DNA of 27,368 nucleotides from CAZNRY01 sp964575675 (GTDB lineage: Bacteria; Eisenbacteria; RBG-16-71-46; CAIMUX01; VGJL01): assembly GCA_964575675.1 (NCBI GenBank), contig CAZNRY010000032.1, forward strand, positions 1 through 27,368. Direction: 5' to 3'. Each line of letters starts with the position of its first letter. Positions within the stretch are counted from its first letter, which is position 1. Under the pieces are notes generated by a model. The model did not search any database. It had not been told where the DNA came from and saw nothing but the letters and a program-made list of their open reading frames with translations. This document shows positions 15,250 through 23,098 of this stretch, one piece after another. The position numbers were made by a program, and so were the translations under genes.

Positions 15250-17160
15250 TTACATCCGGTCGGGGGCCTCCACGGCGAGGATCTTGAGCCCCCGGCGAAG
15301 GACCTGAGCGACGCAGAGGCAGAGGTGGAGCCGGGCGACGCGGGTCGCGTCGTCCGGGGCGTCAAGCACCCGCTGCTCGTGATAGAACCGCGCGAAACAA
15401 CGGGTCAAGTCGAGCAGATAGGTTGCGATCGGAGCCGCGGAGAGCTGCCTGCATCCGAGGGCGAGGGCGAGGGGAAACTCGAGGAGCTGAAGCGCGAGGT
15501 CCCTCTCTTCACGAGTCGAGAGAAGTGCATAGTCGATCCGCTCGGGCCGAACCGCCGCAAAAACGCCGGCCGGCGCGTCTTCAGCCGGAATCATGTCGCT
15601 CTCGCGCACGACCCCGCGCTCGAGCCCCTTGCGCACGATCCCGCAGATCCGCGCGTGGCTGTACTGGATCGCGGGGCCCGTGTCTCCCTCGAAGGAAAGC
15701 CTCTCCTCGGGATCGAAAACGATGTTCTTGTCGTTTCCGACCTGAAGGAGGTAGACCTTGAGCGCTCCCTGGCCGATCGCCTCCGCCGTCGCCTCGATCC
15801 GGTCGGGGTCGTCGCCGCAATAGCCGCTGTCGACGATTCGCCGCCGCGCCTCATCGTGCAGCAGATCGAGGAGGTCGTCGGCGTCGACCGCGGTTCCCTC
15901 ACGCGACTTGAGCTTTCCCATCCCGCGCGGGAGCGTCACGAGGCCGTAGGAGACGTGATGACACCCGTCGACCCATGCGTGGCCGAGGAGGCGCAGGATC
16001 GCGAATAGATTCTTGAAGTGGAGGACCTGCTCGGCGCCCACGACGTAGAGCGAGCGGTCCAGCCCGAAGTCGTTCTGCTTCAGGATGGCCGTTCCGATGT
16101 CCTGCGTGATGTAGACGCTCGTTCCGTCGGATCGCAGGAGGATCTTGTCCTGCAACCCGATCGACTCGAGGGGCGCCCAGACGGAGCCGTCCTCCTTTCG
16201 ATGGAAAACGCCGCTCGCGAGTCCGCGATCGACCTCGGACTTGCCGAGCATCCACGTCTCGCTCTCGAAGTACCAACGGTCGAAACGACAGCCCAGGCGG
16301 TCGTAGGTCCGCCGGAACCCCTCGAGGACCCAGGCGTTCATTCTCTTCCAGAGCTCGAGGGTTTCCGGATCGCCCTCTTCCCAGCGGCGCAACATTTCCT
16401 GGGCGCGGCGCATCCACTCGGAGGAGGCGAGGAAGCGCTCCTCGGCCGCGTCGCTCGCCTCGCGGTCCAGGGTCTTGGGATCGAGTCCCTCCCTCGCGAG
16501 ATACGAGGCGCGCTCCTCGCGCAGGGTCGCGTCGAAACGGACGTAGAAACGGCCGACGAAGTGGTCGCCTTTCTCGCCCGTTGTCTCGGGGGTTTCTCCG
16601 CCTCCCCATACCTGGTATGCGAGCATCGACTTGCAGATGTGAATCCCGCGATCGTTCACGAGATTCGTGCGGATCACGTCGTATCCGGCCGCCTCGAGAA
16701 GGCTCGAGAGGCTCATTCCGATCGCATCGTTACGAACGTGGCCCAGATGCTGAGGCTTGTTTGTGTTGGGGCTGGAGTACTCAACCATGACCCGCCGCCC
16801 CTCGCCCAGCGAAAGACCGCCGTATCGGGCGCCTTCCTCCGTGACGCACGCGCTGATCGTGCCGAGTAGCGACTCCGCCTCGAAGCGGAGGTTCAGGAAG
16901 CCTCCGGTCGCCGTGCAGGATTCGAGCACGAGTCCTCCAGCCAGCGAGCGCCCGACGGGAAGGGCCGCCGCCCATTCCCGCGCGAGATCGTGCGGAGGGC
17001 GTCCGATCGATTTCGCCGCGGGGAAAACCGCGATCGACAGGTCTCCGAGATCTCGATTCGGGGGACGCGAGAACGCGGGATCATACCCGGCCGCCTTTCC
17101 CGGCAGATGGGAGAGCAGGGCTGCTTTCAGCTCTTCGATGACGGCTTCGATCCGAGGCAT
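15250..17160 (-). CDS. argS: Arginyl-tRNA synthetase
   Basis: Full-length ArgRS (636 residues), a class I synthetase that charges tRNA-Arg and needs the tRNA for amino-acid activation. The N-terminal Add-1 domain covers about 1-110, with NRDLGDLSIAVF. The HIGH-type motif is HLGH at 138-141, within SSPNTNKPQHLGHVRND. The KMSK-equivalent loop is KLKSREGT at 416-423, a form seen in many ArgRSs. The DALR anticodon-binding domain follows, with DTGPAIQYSHARI (about 490-505) at its start and the family-typical end, ILAVEAPDRM. The ATG at 17160 follows AAAGGA. It is divergent from M16 pair II and convergent with the disordered-tail gene. Confidence 0.97.
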   Translation of the reverse strand: MPRIEAVIEELKAALLSHLPGKAAGYDPAFSRPPNRDLGDLSIAVFPAAKSIGRPPHDLAREWAAALPVGRSLAGGLVLESCTATGGFLNLRFEAESLLGTISACVTEEGARYGGLSLGEGRRVMVEYSSPNTNKPQHLGHVRNDAIGMSLSSLLEAAGYDVIRTNLVNDRGIHICKSMLAYQVWGGGETPETTGEKGDHFVGRFYVRFDATLREERASYLAREGLDPKTLDREASDAAEERFLASSEWMRRAQEMLRRWEEGDPETLELWKRMNAWVLEGFRRTYDRLGCRFDRWYFESETWMLGKSEVDRGLASGVFHRKEDGSVWAPLESIGLQDKILLRSDGTSVYITQDIGTAILKQNDFGLDRSLYVVGAEQVLHFKNLFAILRLLGHAWVDGCHHVSYGLVTLPRGMGKLKSREGTAVDADDLLDLLHDEARRRIVDSGYCGDDPDRIEATAEAIGQGALKVYLLQVGNDKNIVFDPEERLSFEGDTGPAIQYSHARICGIVRKGLERGVVRESDMIPAEDAPAGVFAAVRPERIDYALLSTREERDLALQLLEFPLALALGCRQLSAAPIATYLLDLTRCFARFYHEQRVLDAPDDATRVARLHLCLCVAQVLRRGLKILAVEAPDRM

Positions 17161-17235
17161 TCGCTCGTCGGTCCTTTCGTCTTGGTTTGCGGCGTCCCGT
17201 GGTTGGCGCTTCCGTGACCTGGCGGATGCCGCGTG

Positions 17236-17244
17236 AATATAGCA
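17236..17244 (-). promoter_or_regulatory. Extended -10 element, probable argS promoter
   Basis: On the minus strand TGCTATATT forms an extended -10 (TG, one base, TATATT, five of six to consensus). No -35 is evident at the usual distance, which extended -10 promoters tolerate. It would give a leader of about 70 bases to the argS ATG. Confidence 0.4.
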
Positions 17245-17275
17245 CGCTCCCGCCGGTTGCGCCTGCTCGCGCCTA

Positions 17276-17365
17276 CCGCCCCGGGCGACTCATTCGGGGC
17301 GTGCCTACGCTCGGCGCATGGCGCAGCTCGCTGCGGCATCGCCCCTGCATGATCGCCCGGGGCGG
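17276..17365. repeat. 90-base imperfect palindrome upstream of M16 pair II
   Basis: The outer arms CCGCCCCGGGCGA (17276-17288) and TCGCCCGGGGCGG (17353-17365) pair perfectly over 13 bp. Pairing continues inward: TCAT/ATGA after a one-base bulge, GGGGCG/CGCCCC after a small loop, then TGCC/GGCA after another bulge, 27 bp in all. The 29-base apical loop contains GCGC-ATG-GCGC. It has no T-run. A diverged copy in inverted orientation is present at 20507-20637. It could be a REP/MITE-like element or a structured RNA leader. Confidence 0.65.
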
Positions 17366-17417
17366 ACCATCATCCTTTCCTGTTGCCCGCCCCTGTGCTC
17401 TCTGTCAGGCTTCTCCC

Positions 17418-17448
17418 AGGCCCCGGCGCCGTCGCGGCGCAGGGGCCT
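17418..17448 (+). promoter_or_regulatory. Leader hairpin before M16 pair II
   Basis: AGGCCCC-G-GCGCCG, loop TCG, CGGCGC-A-GGGGCCT form a 13-bp stem with one mismatch. The right arm ends in GGGGCCT, whose CCT is also part of CCTCC (17446-17450), which can instead pair with GGAGG (17462-17466), the ribosome-binding site of the next gene. The two pairings exclude each other. Confidence 0.45.
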
Positions 17449-17475
17449 CCTTCGCAAGAGAGGAGGAACGTCTCG

Positions 17476-19029
17476 ATGGGAACGATGTCGTTCATCAGGC
17501 GGACGCCGGCCGCTGCGGCGGTCGCTCTGGCCCTGCTCGTGTCAGTCCCGCTGCCCGTCCTGGCGGCCGGCTCCGGGCTCGGTCAGAAAGGGTTCGCCGC
17601 GATCGAGGGGCAAGTCCGCGAGTTCCGTCTTCCGAACGGACTCACCTTTATTGTTCTCGAACGGCATGAGGCCCCCGTTTTCTCCTTCAATACCGCCGTG
17701 AACGCCGGCGGGGTTGATGCCGTGACCGGGACGACGGGCATCGCTCACGTCTTCGAGCACATGGCGTTCAAGGGGACTCCGCACGTCGGCACGAACGACT
17801 ATGTCCGGGAGAAGGACGTCCTCGATGCCGTCGATCGCGCGTGGGCGACCCTGCTCGCCGAGCGCCAGAAGGGCCATCTCGCCGATTCGACGAAGCTCGT
17901 CGGGCTCGAGGCGGTCTTCAAGGCCGTGCAGGAGGAGGCGGGACGGTTCGTCGTCTCGAACGGGTTCACGCAGGTCCTCGAGGAGGCCGGCGTCAACGGA
18001 TTGAACGCGGGGACGCGCGTCGACTACACGGACTTCCTCTACAGCCTGCCCTCGAACAAGCTCGAGCTCTGGGCTCTCATGGAGGGAGACCGCATGACGA
18101 ACGCGGTCCTGCGAGAGTTCTACAAGGAGCGCGAGGTTATCGTCGAGGAGCGTCGGATGGACGAGGAATCGACCCCCAACGGGCGGCTTTTCGAGGAGTT
18201 TCTTTCGACATCGTTCAAGGCCCATCCTTACGGCAACGGGATCATCGGTCACCGCTCCGATCTCGAGAGTCTCAGCCGCGCCGATGCCGAGAACTTCTAC
18301 CGCGAACACTACGTGGCGAAGAACATGGCGACTGCCGTCGTCGGGGACGTGTCGGCGGCGGAGGTCGAGCGATTGGCCAACCGTTACTTCAGCGGGGTTT
18401 CCGACGCGCCCGCTCCTCCGCCGGTCGTGACGGTCGAGCCGCGCCAGGCCGCCGAGCGCCGGGTGGTGATCGAGGAGGACGCGCAGCCTGTCATCCTGCT
18501 CGGCTACCACGAGCCGGACATGAACGATCCGCGATTTCACGCTTATGAGGCGCTGACAAGCGTGCTCGGCGACGGTCGCTCAAGCCGTCTCCACACGCGC
18601 CTCGTGAAGGAGAAGAAGGTGGCAGTGCAAGTCGGCGCGGTTTCCGGCATGCCGGGACAGAAGTACGGCAACCTCCTCTTCGCCTACATCGTGCCCGCGA
18701 CCGGGGTCGATCCCGACTCCGCCTTGGCCGTCTTCGACGCGGAGATCGCGCGGTTCTTGACCGAGGCTCCCGTCACGAGGGAGGAACTCGACGGGGTCAA
18801 GGCGCGCGCGCGCGCCGAGTTTTGGCATTCGATCCAATCGAACAGGGGGATGGCTGGCCAGCTCGCCTACTATCAGGAGCTGACGGGAAGCTGGCGCAAT
18901 CTATTCAAGCAGGTTGATCAGATGAATGCCGTCACCGAAGGCGATGTGATGAGCGCGGCGAGAGAATGCCTGCGCAAGGACAACCGGACCGTGGGGATGA
19001 TCCGCCAGCGCTCCGGTTCGTCGTCGTAA
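17476..19029 (+). CDS. Secreted M16 zinc peptidase, catalytic subunit of pair II
   Basis: A 517-residue M16 peptidase with a signal peptide (about 1-30, ending VLA-A), so it acts outside the inner membrane. The zinc motif HVFEH is at 91-95; the third ligand is E224 or E225 in VIVEERRMDEE. The gap between them is about 53 residues longer than in pair I, owing to an inserted mostly helical segment about 108-165 (VLDAVDRAWATLLAERQKG...). The C-terminal Arg/Tyr positions are V377 and V384, so the substrate-binding pair is missing and a partner subunit is expected. ATG at 17476 lies 9 bases after AGGAGG; the frame extends upstream to 17383 but those residues are not signal-like. The partner gene follows after 10 bases. 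Confidence 0.92.
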   Translation: MGTMSFIRRTPAAAAVALALLVSVPLPVLAAGSGLGQKGFAAIEGQVREFRLPNGLTFIVLERHEAPVFSFNTAVNAGGVDAVTGTTGIAHVFEHMAFKGTPHVGTNDYVREKDVLDAVDRAWATLLAERQKGHLADSTKLVGLEAVFKAVQEEAGRFVVSNGFTQVLEEAGVNGLNAGTRVDYTDFLYSLPSNKLELWALMEGDRMTNAVLREFYKEREVIVEERRMDEESTPNGRLFEEFLSTSFKAHPYGNGIIGHRSDLESLSRADAENFYREHYVAKNMATAVVGDVSAAEVERLANRYFSGVSDAPAPPPVVTVEPRQAAERRVVIEEDAQPVILLGYHEPDMNDPRFHAYEALTSVLGDGRSSRLHTRLVKEKKVAVQVGAVSGMPGQKYGNLLFAYIVPATGVDPDSALAVFDAEIARFLTEAPVTREELDGVKARARAEFWHSIQSNRGMAGQLAYYQELTGSWRNLFKQVDQMNAVTEGDVMSAARECLRKDNRTVGMIRQRSGSSS

Positions 19030-19039
19030 GGGGGGGGAG

Positions 19040-20503
19040 ATGGGTTACCGGTTGAGCACGCCGCTGGCGATTCTCGCCTGTCTGACGCTGATCGTCCCCA
19101 CGGCCCGCGCGGGCGACGATCCCTCGATCTGGGATCGGAGCAAGATCAAGTCCCCGCCGCTTCGCGAGGTCCGGCTGCCGAAGGTGGACCGGGTCGCCCT
19201 GTCGAACGGGATGGTCCTCTACATTCTCGAGGACCACGAGTTTCCCGTCGTCCAGGGTCGTGTCCTGGTGCGCGCCGGCTCGATGCTCGACCCGAAGGAC
19301 AAGATCGGCCTTGCCGACATGACGGGCACGGTTCTCCGCACGGGCGGTAGCGGAAAGTATCCCGGCGACGATCTCGACCGAAGGCTCGAGAGCATCGGGG
19401 CCACGGTCGAGTTCTCCCTCGGCCAGATCAGCGGCGAGGGGACGTTCTGGACGCTGAAGGAGTATGCGCCGGAGATGCTCGACGTCGTCGCCGATCTCTT
19501 GCGCAGGCCTGGCTTCCCGGAGGAGAAGCTCGTCCTCGCGAAGAACGAGATGCGCCGGTCGATCGCCGGCCGCAACGACGACCCGATGGATATCCTGATG
19601 CGCGAATCGAGCCGTCTCGTCTGGGGCAGGAACCATGCCTACGCGGCCGTTCCGGAATACGCGACGCTCGATGCGGTCACGCGGCAGGACCTCGTGGAGT
19701 TTCACCGGAAGACCTTCTTCCCCGACAGGATCTACATGGTTCTATGGGGAGATTTCGACACGGGGCAGATCCGTTCGCAGGTGGATCGGCTCTTTGCAGA
19801 CTGGCCATCGTCCGGCGCGCCTGCGCCTGAGCAGCCCTCGATCCCGCCGATTGTCCCGGGGGGCAAGCTCGCCTACGCGGAAAAGGGCGGTATGACGAAC
19901 GCGTGGATCATCGAAGGGCACATAGGGATCAAGGCGGACAACGCGGACTATGCGGCCATGAACGTCCTGGGGGAGATTCTCGGGGGAGGGTTCTCGTCGC
20001 GGTTGTTCAACGAGGTACGCACCCGGCGGTCGCTCGCCTATATGGTGGGCTCCGCGCCGGGGACCGACGTCGCGCGTCCCGGGCTCTTCATGGCCTACGC
20101 CGGCACCCGCGCCGATTCGGCCCTGGTCGTGCTCGGGCTGATGCAGAGGGAGGTCAAGCGAATCACCGAGGAGCCGGTCACGGAGGAAGAGCTCAACCGC
20201 GCGAAGGACGCGATCCTGAACTCCTACGTCTTCAAGTACGAATCGAAGGGCCAGATCGCCGCGCGGATGGCCTACCTCGACTTCTTCGGATACCCGGCCG
20301 ATTTCACGGCGCGCTACCCCGAGATGGTGCGCACCCTCACGGCGCAGGATCTCCTCTCGGCGGCGAAGAGACAGATACACCCCGAGGATCTTCAGATGCT
20401 GATCGTCGGCAACGAGAAGGATTTCGCGCGGCCGCTCGCGAGCATCGGGCGAACCGTGGACAAGGTCGATCTGACGATCCCCGAACCCATTGGGGAGAAA
20501 TAG
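19040..20503 (+). CDS. Secreted M16 homologue without zinc site, partner subunit of pair II
   Basis: A 487-residue M16 family protein with a signal peptide (about 1-24, TARA-G). Where the partner has HVFEH, it has DMTGT (93-97), so it cannot bind zinc. It keeps the Arg/Tyr pair R327 and Y334 in SSRLFNEVRTRRSLAY. Together with the upstream gene it fits a periplasmic or envelope heterodimeric M16B peptidase. ATG at 19040 follows GGGGGGAG, 10 bases after the upstream stop. Its stop is followed within a few bases by the diverged repeat copy and a hairpin. Confidence 0.92.
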   Translation: MGYRLSTPLAILACLTLIVPTARAGDDPSIWDRSKIKSPPLREVRLPKVDRVALSNGMVLYILEDHEFPVVQGRVLVRAGSMLDPKDKIGLADMTGTVLRTGGSGKYPGDDLDRRLESIGATVEFSLGQISGEGTFWTLKEYAPEMLDVVADLLRRPGFPEEKLVLAKNEMRRSIAGRNDDPMDILMRESSRLVWGRNHAYAAVPEYATLDAVTRQDLVEFHRKTFFPDRIYMVLWGDFDTGQIRSQVDRLFADWPSSGAPAPEQPSIPPIVPGGKLAYAEKGGMTNAWIIEGHIGIKADNADYAAMNVLGEILGGGFSSRLFNEVRTRRSLAYMVGSAPGTDVARPGLFMAYAGTRADSALVVLGLMQREVKRITEEPVTEEELNRAKDAILNSYVFKYESKGQIAARMAYLDFFGYPADFTARYPEMVRTLTAQDLLSAAKRQIHPEDLQMLIVGNEKDFARPLASIGRTVDKVDLTIPEPIGEK

Positions 20504-20506
20504 GTT

Positions 20507-20637
20507 CCGGGGCGATCATGCATGCGCAAGCCGGTGCGCCCGCGAGGCCGGCGCCCCGCTCGTTTAGCCGGCCCGAGCGGGATGCACCGAGCGAGCGCCC
20601 CATGCGCCGAGCGGAGGCGGTCACCCGAATGGCCGCA
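20507..20637 (+). repeat. Diverged inverted copy of the 17276-17365 element
   Basis: GGGCGATCATGCA (20510-20522) is identical to the complement of 17346-17358. From 20591, GCGAGCGCCCCATGCGCCGA and the following GCGGAGGC...CCGAATG match the complement of about 17332 down to 17291, about 34 of 42 positions including gaps. Relative to the first copy there is an extra ~58 bases in between, including a hairpin. The outer palindrome arm has been lost here. Confidence 0.55.
20555..20581. terminator. Hairpin between convergent M16 pair II and VIT/VWA genes
   Basis: CCCGCTCG (20555-20562) and CGAGCGGG (20574-20581) form a perfect 8-bp stem with an 11-base loop, 52 bases past the M16 stop. No T-run follows, so terminator function is uncertain. 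It lies within the extra segment of the repeat copy. Confidence 0.35.
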
Positions 20638-20714
20638 TGGAGCGCGCGGCGCGGGGCCACCCGCATCGCGCGGGCAGCCCCGAGACTGCTTGCGGCCCAG
20701 GTGCCGCACCGACT

Positions 20715-23042
20715 CTACGTCGACTCCGCCGCCTCGATCAGACGCCTGATCGTCCCGGCCGGCAGGTTATCCTCTCCGTCAGGGGTCAGCTCGAACACGA
20801 TCCCGGGCAGCAGGACGCGAACCCGCTCGCCGAGGGCGAACCAATCGGCCAACCGCCCGCCCGCCCGCGCCAGCTCGAAGTACGCCGCCCCGAAGGAACG
20901 CACGCGGATCGTCTCGGTCTCCTTCGGCAATCGATCGCCGATCCTCGTATCGATCCACGTGTCGCCCTCCTTGCGGAAGGTGACCTCACCGGCCGTGCGA
21001 ACCGATTCCCCGCCCACATCGTCCTTCTCGATGGCGGCCATCGACCCGACCTCGTTCAGGCTCCAGACCTTCGCCGACAGCTCGACCTCTTTCTTCCGGT
21101 CCGCGGGGGCCTGCGCGCTCGGTGGCATCGGTGCAGCCATTCCGGCCACCTGGTCGTGGTCCGCGCCTCCCCACGACCGCGCTCCCAGCCCATTTGCGCT
21201 GCCCGCGGCGCGCCCCCCGGTCCGGTCGGGCGTGCTGCGGACCTCGACCATGGGGATATCCTCGCGCGCGAGCAGGGCGACCTCCTCGTTCAGGATGCCG
21301 TAGCGGCGGGACAGCTCGCGCAGTTCCTCCAGCGCCCGGGGATCGTGCCCCTCGCGGCGGATCTTCTCGATCAGATCAGCCGCCTTCCGCGACGCCCAGA
21401 GGACCGGCACGGCGGAGCTCCGCGCCCCCTCGTCATCGAAGTCGACACTCCATGAATCGCTGATCGTTCTTCCATCCGGCCCCTCGGCCGTGAGGCGGAC
21501 CGTCGCGCGTCCGGCTCCCGGGCGGACTCGCCCCGCAAAGATCAGCGGTTCCCCGGCGAAAAGGTCGCGCGGTCCTTCCGGGAAGAGGTCGTGGATGCGC
21601 GCACCCACGATCTGGAGCCGGACGTTGCGAGCGCATGGGTACTCGACCCGTTGGCGCAGGGACGTGACAGCCTCCTCGATGCTCTCGTCCGGTCGGACGT
21701 AGGAGACGGACCCGCCGCCGCGCCGGGCCAGGTCGTCGAGGAGCGTGGCATCGACGTCATAGCCGACGCCGAAGGCGTAGAAGCGGATCGAACGGCCACG
21801 CGCTTGGGCCAGACGCACGATCGCGTCGTGGTCTTGCTCGCCGACCGTGGGAAGGCCGTCGGTCAGGAAGAGGACCAAGCCGGAGTGATCGATCTGCCGG
21901 TAGGCCTCCTCGATCGCATCGGCCATCGCCGTTCCGCCGGTGGCGTTGAGCCCGCGGAGCCACTCCTCGGCCCTGCGCCTCGCCTCGGCCGTCGCGCGAC
22001 GCGGCCCGTCGAGGAAGAGGGTGTGAACCTCGCCCGAGAAGCCGATCAAGTTGAAGCGATCATTCGGCGCGGTCTGCTCGATCATCGTCTGCAACGCCTG
22101 CCGCGCCTGCTCGAACTTGCTGCCCTGCATGCTTCCCGATCGGTCGAGGACGAAGATGACCGTCTTCGGCGCGTGCTTCCGCTCACTCAGGAGCTCCCAG
22201 CCGGGAGAGACGGCGAGGAGGAAGTAATCCTCCTCTCCGTGTCCGCGAGCGGTCCTCAAGTCGACGCCGATCGGACTCTCATCGCGCACCGCGATCACCT
22301 CCAGGGTCTCGTGGGGATCGGGATAGTCCGCGGCGTAGCGCAGCGTCGCCGTGCGCGCCCCTTCACGCTCGATCACGAGATCGTGGCTCGGCGAGTAAAC
22401 CTGCGCCAAACTCTCGCGTCCGTCGATCGTCAGACGAAGATCGAGCGGGCCCGTCCGATTCAGGCCACAGAGCGCCGCGACGGGAAAGAGGAGGCGAAGC
22501 CGTCCGTCACGAGCGGCAAGGCTCTGGCTATAGCGGAACGAAACCTGTCGGGATCCCCCGGGCGGGATCGGAAATGCGGAGAGGCGGATCAGGCCGTGCC
22601 CCGCCAACTCGATCAACGCCGGATCTCGGCGGCTGCGGACGATCTCCTCGTAGATCCTGCGAGCTTCCGCGGCGGGAAGGACCTCGGCGGGATACTCCTG
22701 CCCGTCGGCGAGGAGAAGGCCGTTCGTCACGACCGCGTCGGCAGGGACCGGGATCAGGATCTCGACTTCCTGGAGACTGGATCCCTGATTCACGAAGGTC
22801 TGCTCGCAGTCGACCTGAAGAATGAGTCCGTCGAGTCGAGCGCTCACGCGGGCGCTGCTGCGAACCTCATGGCCACCCGGCGGGGGGAGCGGTCGGTTCG
22901 GTTGTGTCGGACGGATTATCCGGCCCTGCGAGTGGGCGGGCGCGACGAGAAGGCCGACCGACAGGACGATCATGGGGACGGCGAGAAGGCCGATCCGGGC
23001 GGCGAGCGCCGCGCGACGATGGTGCGGATTCGATGTGCGCAT
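20715..23042 (-). CDS. Secreted VIT and von Willebrand factor A domain protein
   Basis: A 775-residue exported protein with the inter-alpha-trypsin-inhibitor layout. Signal peptide about 1-38 (AHS-Q). VIT domain about 58-172, with LQEVEILIPVPADAVVTNG and EARRIYEEIVRSRRDPALIE, the family hallmark. VWA domain about 293-460, with an intact MIDAS: D300-x-S302-x-S304 in LDRSGSM, T371 in GGTAM, D395 in LFLTDG. After about residue 610 comes a Gly/Ala/Pro-rich linker and a C-terminal domain (FGAAYFELARAGGRLADWFA, then LGERVRVLLPG) common in these bacterial proteins. It probably makes metal-dependent protein contacts in the envelope; the partner is unknown. AGGAGG lies 8 bases before the ATG, next to a hairpin arm. 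It is last in the nifS/sigma/anti-sigma unit. Confidence 0.93.
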   Translation of the reverse strand: MRTSNPHHRRAALAARIGLLAVPMIVLSVGLLVAPAHSQGRIIRPTQPNRPLPPPGGHEVRSSARVSARLDGLILQVDCEQTFVNQGSSLQEVEILIPVPADAVVTNGLLLADGQEYPAEVLPAAEARRIYEEIVRSRRDPALIELAGHGLIRLSAFPIPPGGSRQVSFRYSQSLAARDGRLRLLFPVAALCGLNRTGPLDLRLTIDGRESLAQVYSPSHDLVIEREGARTATLRYAADYPDPHETLEVIAVRDESPIGVDLRTARGHGEEDYFLLAVSPGWELLSERKHAPKTVIFVLDRSGSMQGSKFEQARQALQTMIEQTAPNDRFNLIGFSGEVHTLFLDGPRRATAEARRRAEEWLRGLNATGGTAMADAIEEAYRQIDHSGLVLFLTDGLPTVGEQDHDAIVRLAQARGRSIRFYAFGVGYDVDATLLDDLARRGGGSVSYVRPDESIEEAVTSLRQRVEYPCARNVRLQIVGARIHDLFPEGPRDLFAGEPLIFAGRVRPGAGRATVRLTAEGPDGRTISDSWSVDFDDEGARSSAVPVLWASRKAADLIEKIRREGHDPRALEELRELSRRYGILNEEVALLAREDIPMVEVRSTPDRTGGRAAGSANGLGARSWGGADHDQVAGMAAPMPPSAQAPADRKKEVELSAKVWSLNEVGSMAAIEKDDVGGESVRTAGEVTFRKEGDTWIDTRIGDRLPKETETIRVRSFGAAYFELARAGGRLADWFALGERVRVLLPGIVFELTPDGEDNLPAGTIRRLIEAAEST

Positions 23043-23098
23043 GGTTCCTACCTCCTGCTCGGCCCGCAGGGGACGCGAGCTCTGGGGACGTAGGAACC
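23043..23098 (-). promoter_or_regulatory. Start-codon hairpin coupling anti-sigma and VIT/VWA translation
   Basis: In the minus-strand transcript GGTTCCTAC (23098-23090) begins at the last base of the anti-sigma stop codon and pairs perfectly over 9 bp with GTAGGAACC (23051-23043), which ends immediately before the VIT/VWA ATG and abuts its AGGAGG. A ribosome stopping on the anti-sigma gene would disrupt the stem. Confidence 0.5.

Larger units (their letters stand above)
17161..17475. other. Divergent intergenic region between argS and M16 pair II
   Basis: These 315 bases hold, in order, a possible argS promoter, a 90-base imperfect palindrome and a second strong hairpin ahead of the M16 ribosome-binding site. 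These are listed separately. I see no coding sequence. Confidence 0.6.

Noticed and set aside
21591..23093. A 500-residue open frame on the + strand
   Set aside because: Antisense shadow of the VIT/VWA gene, with no recognisable motif or ribosome-binding site.
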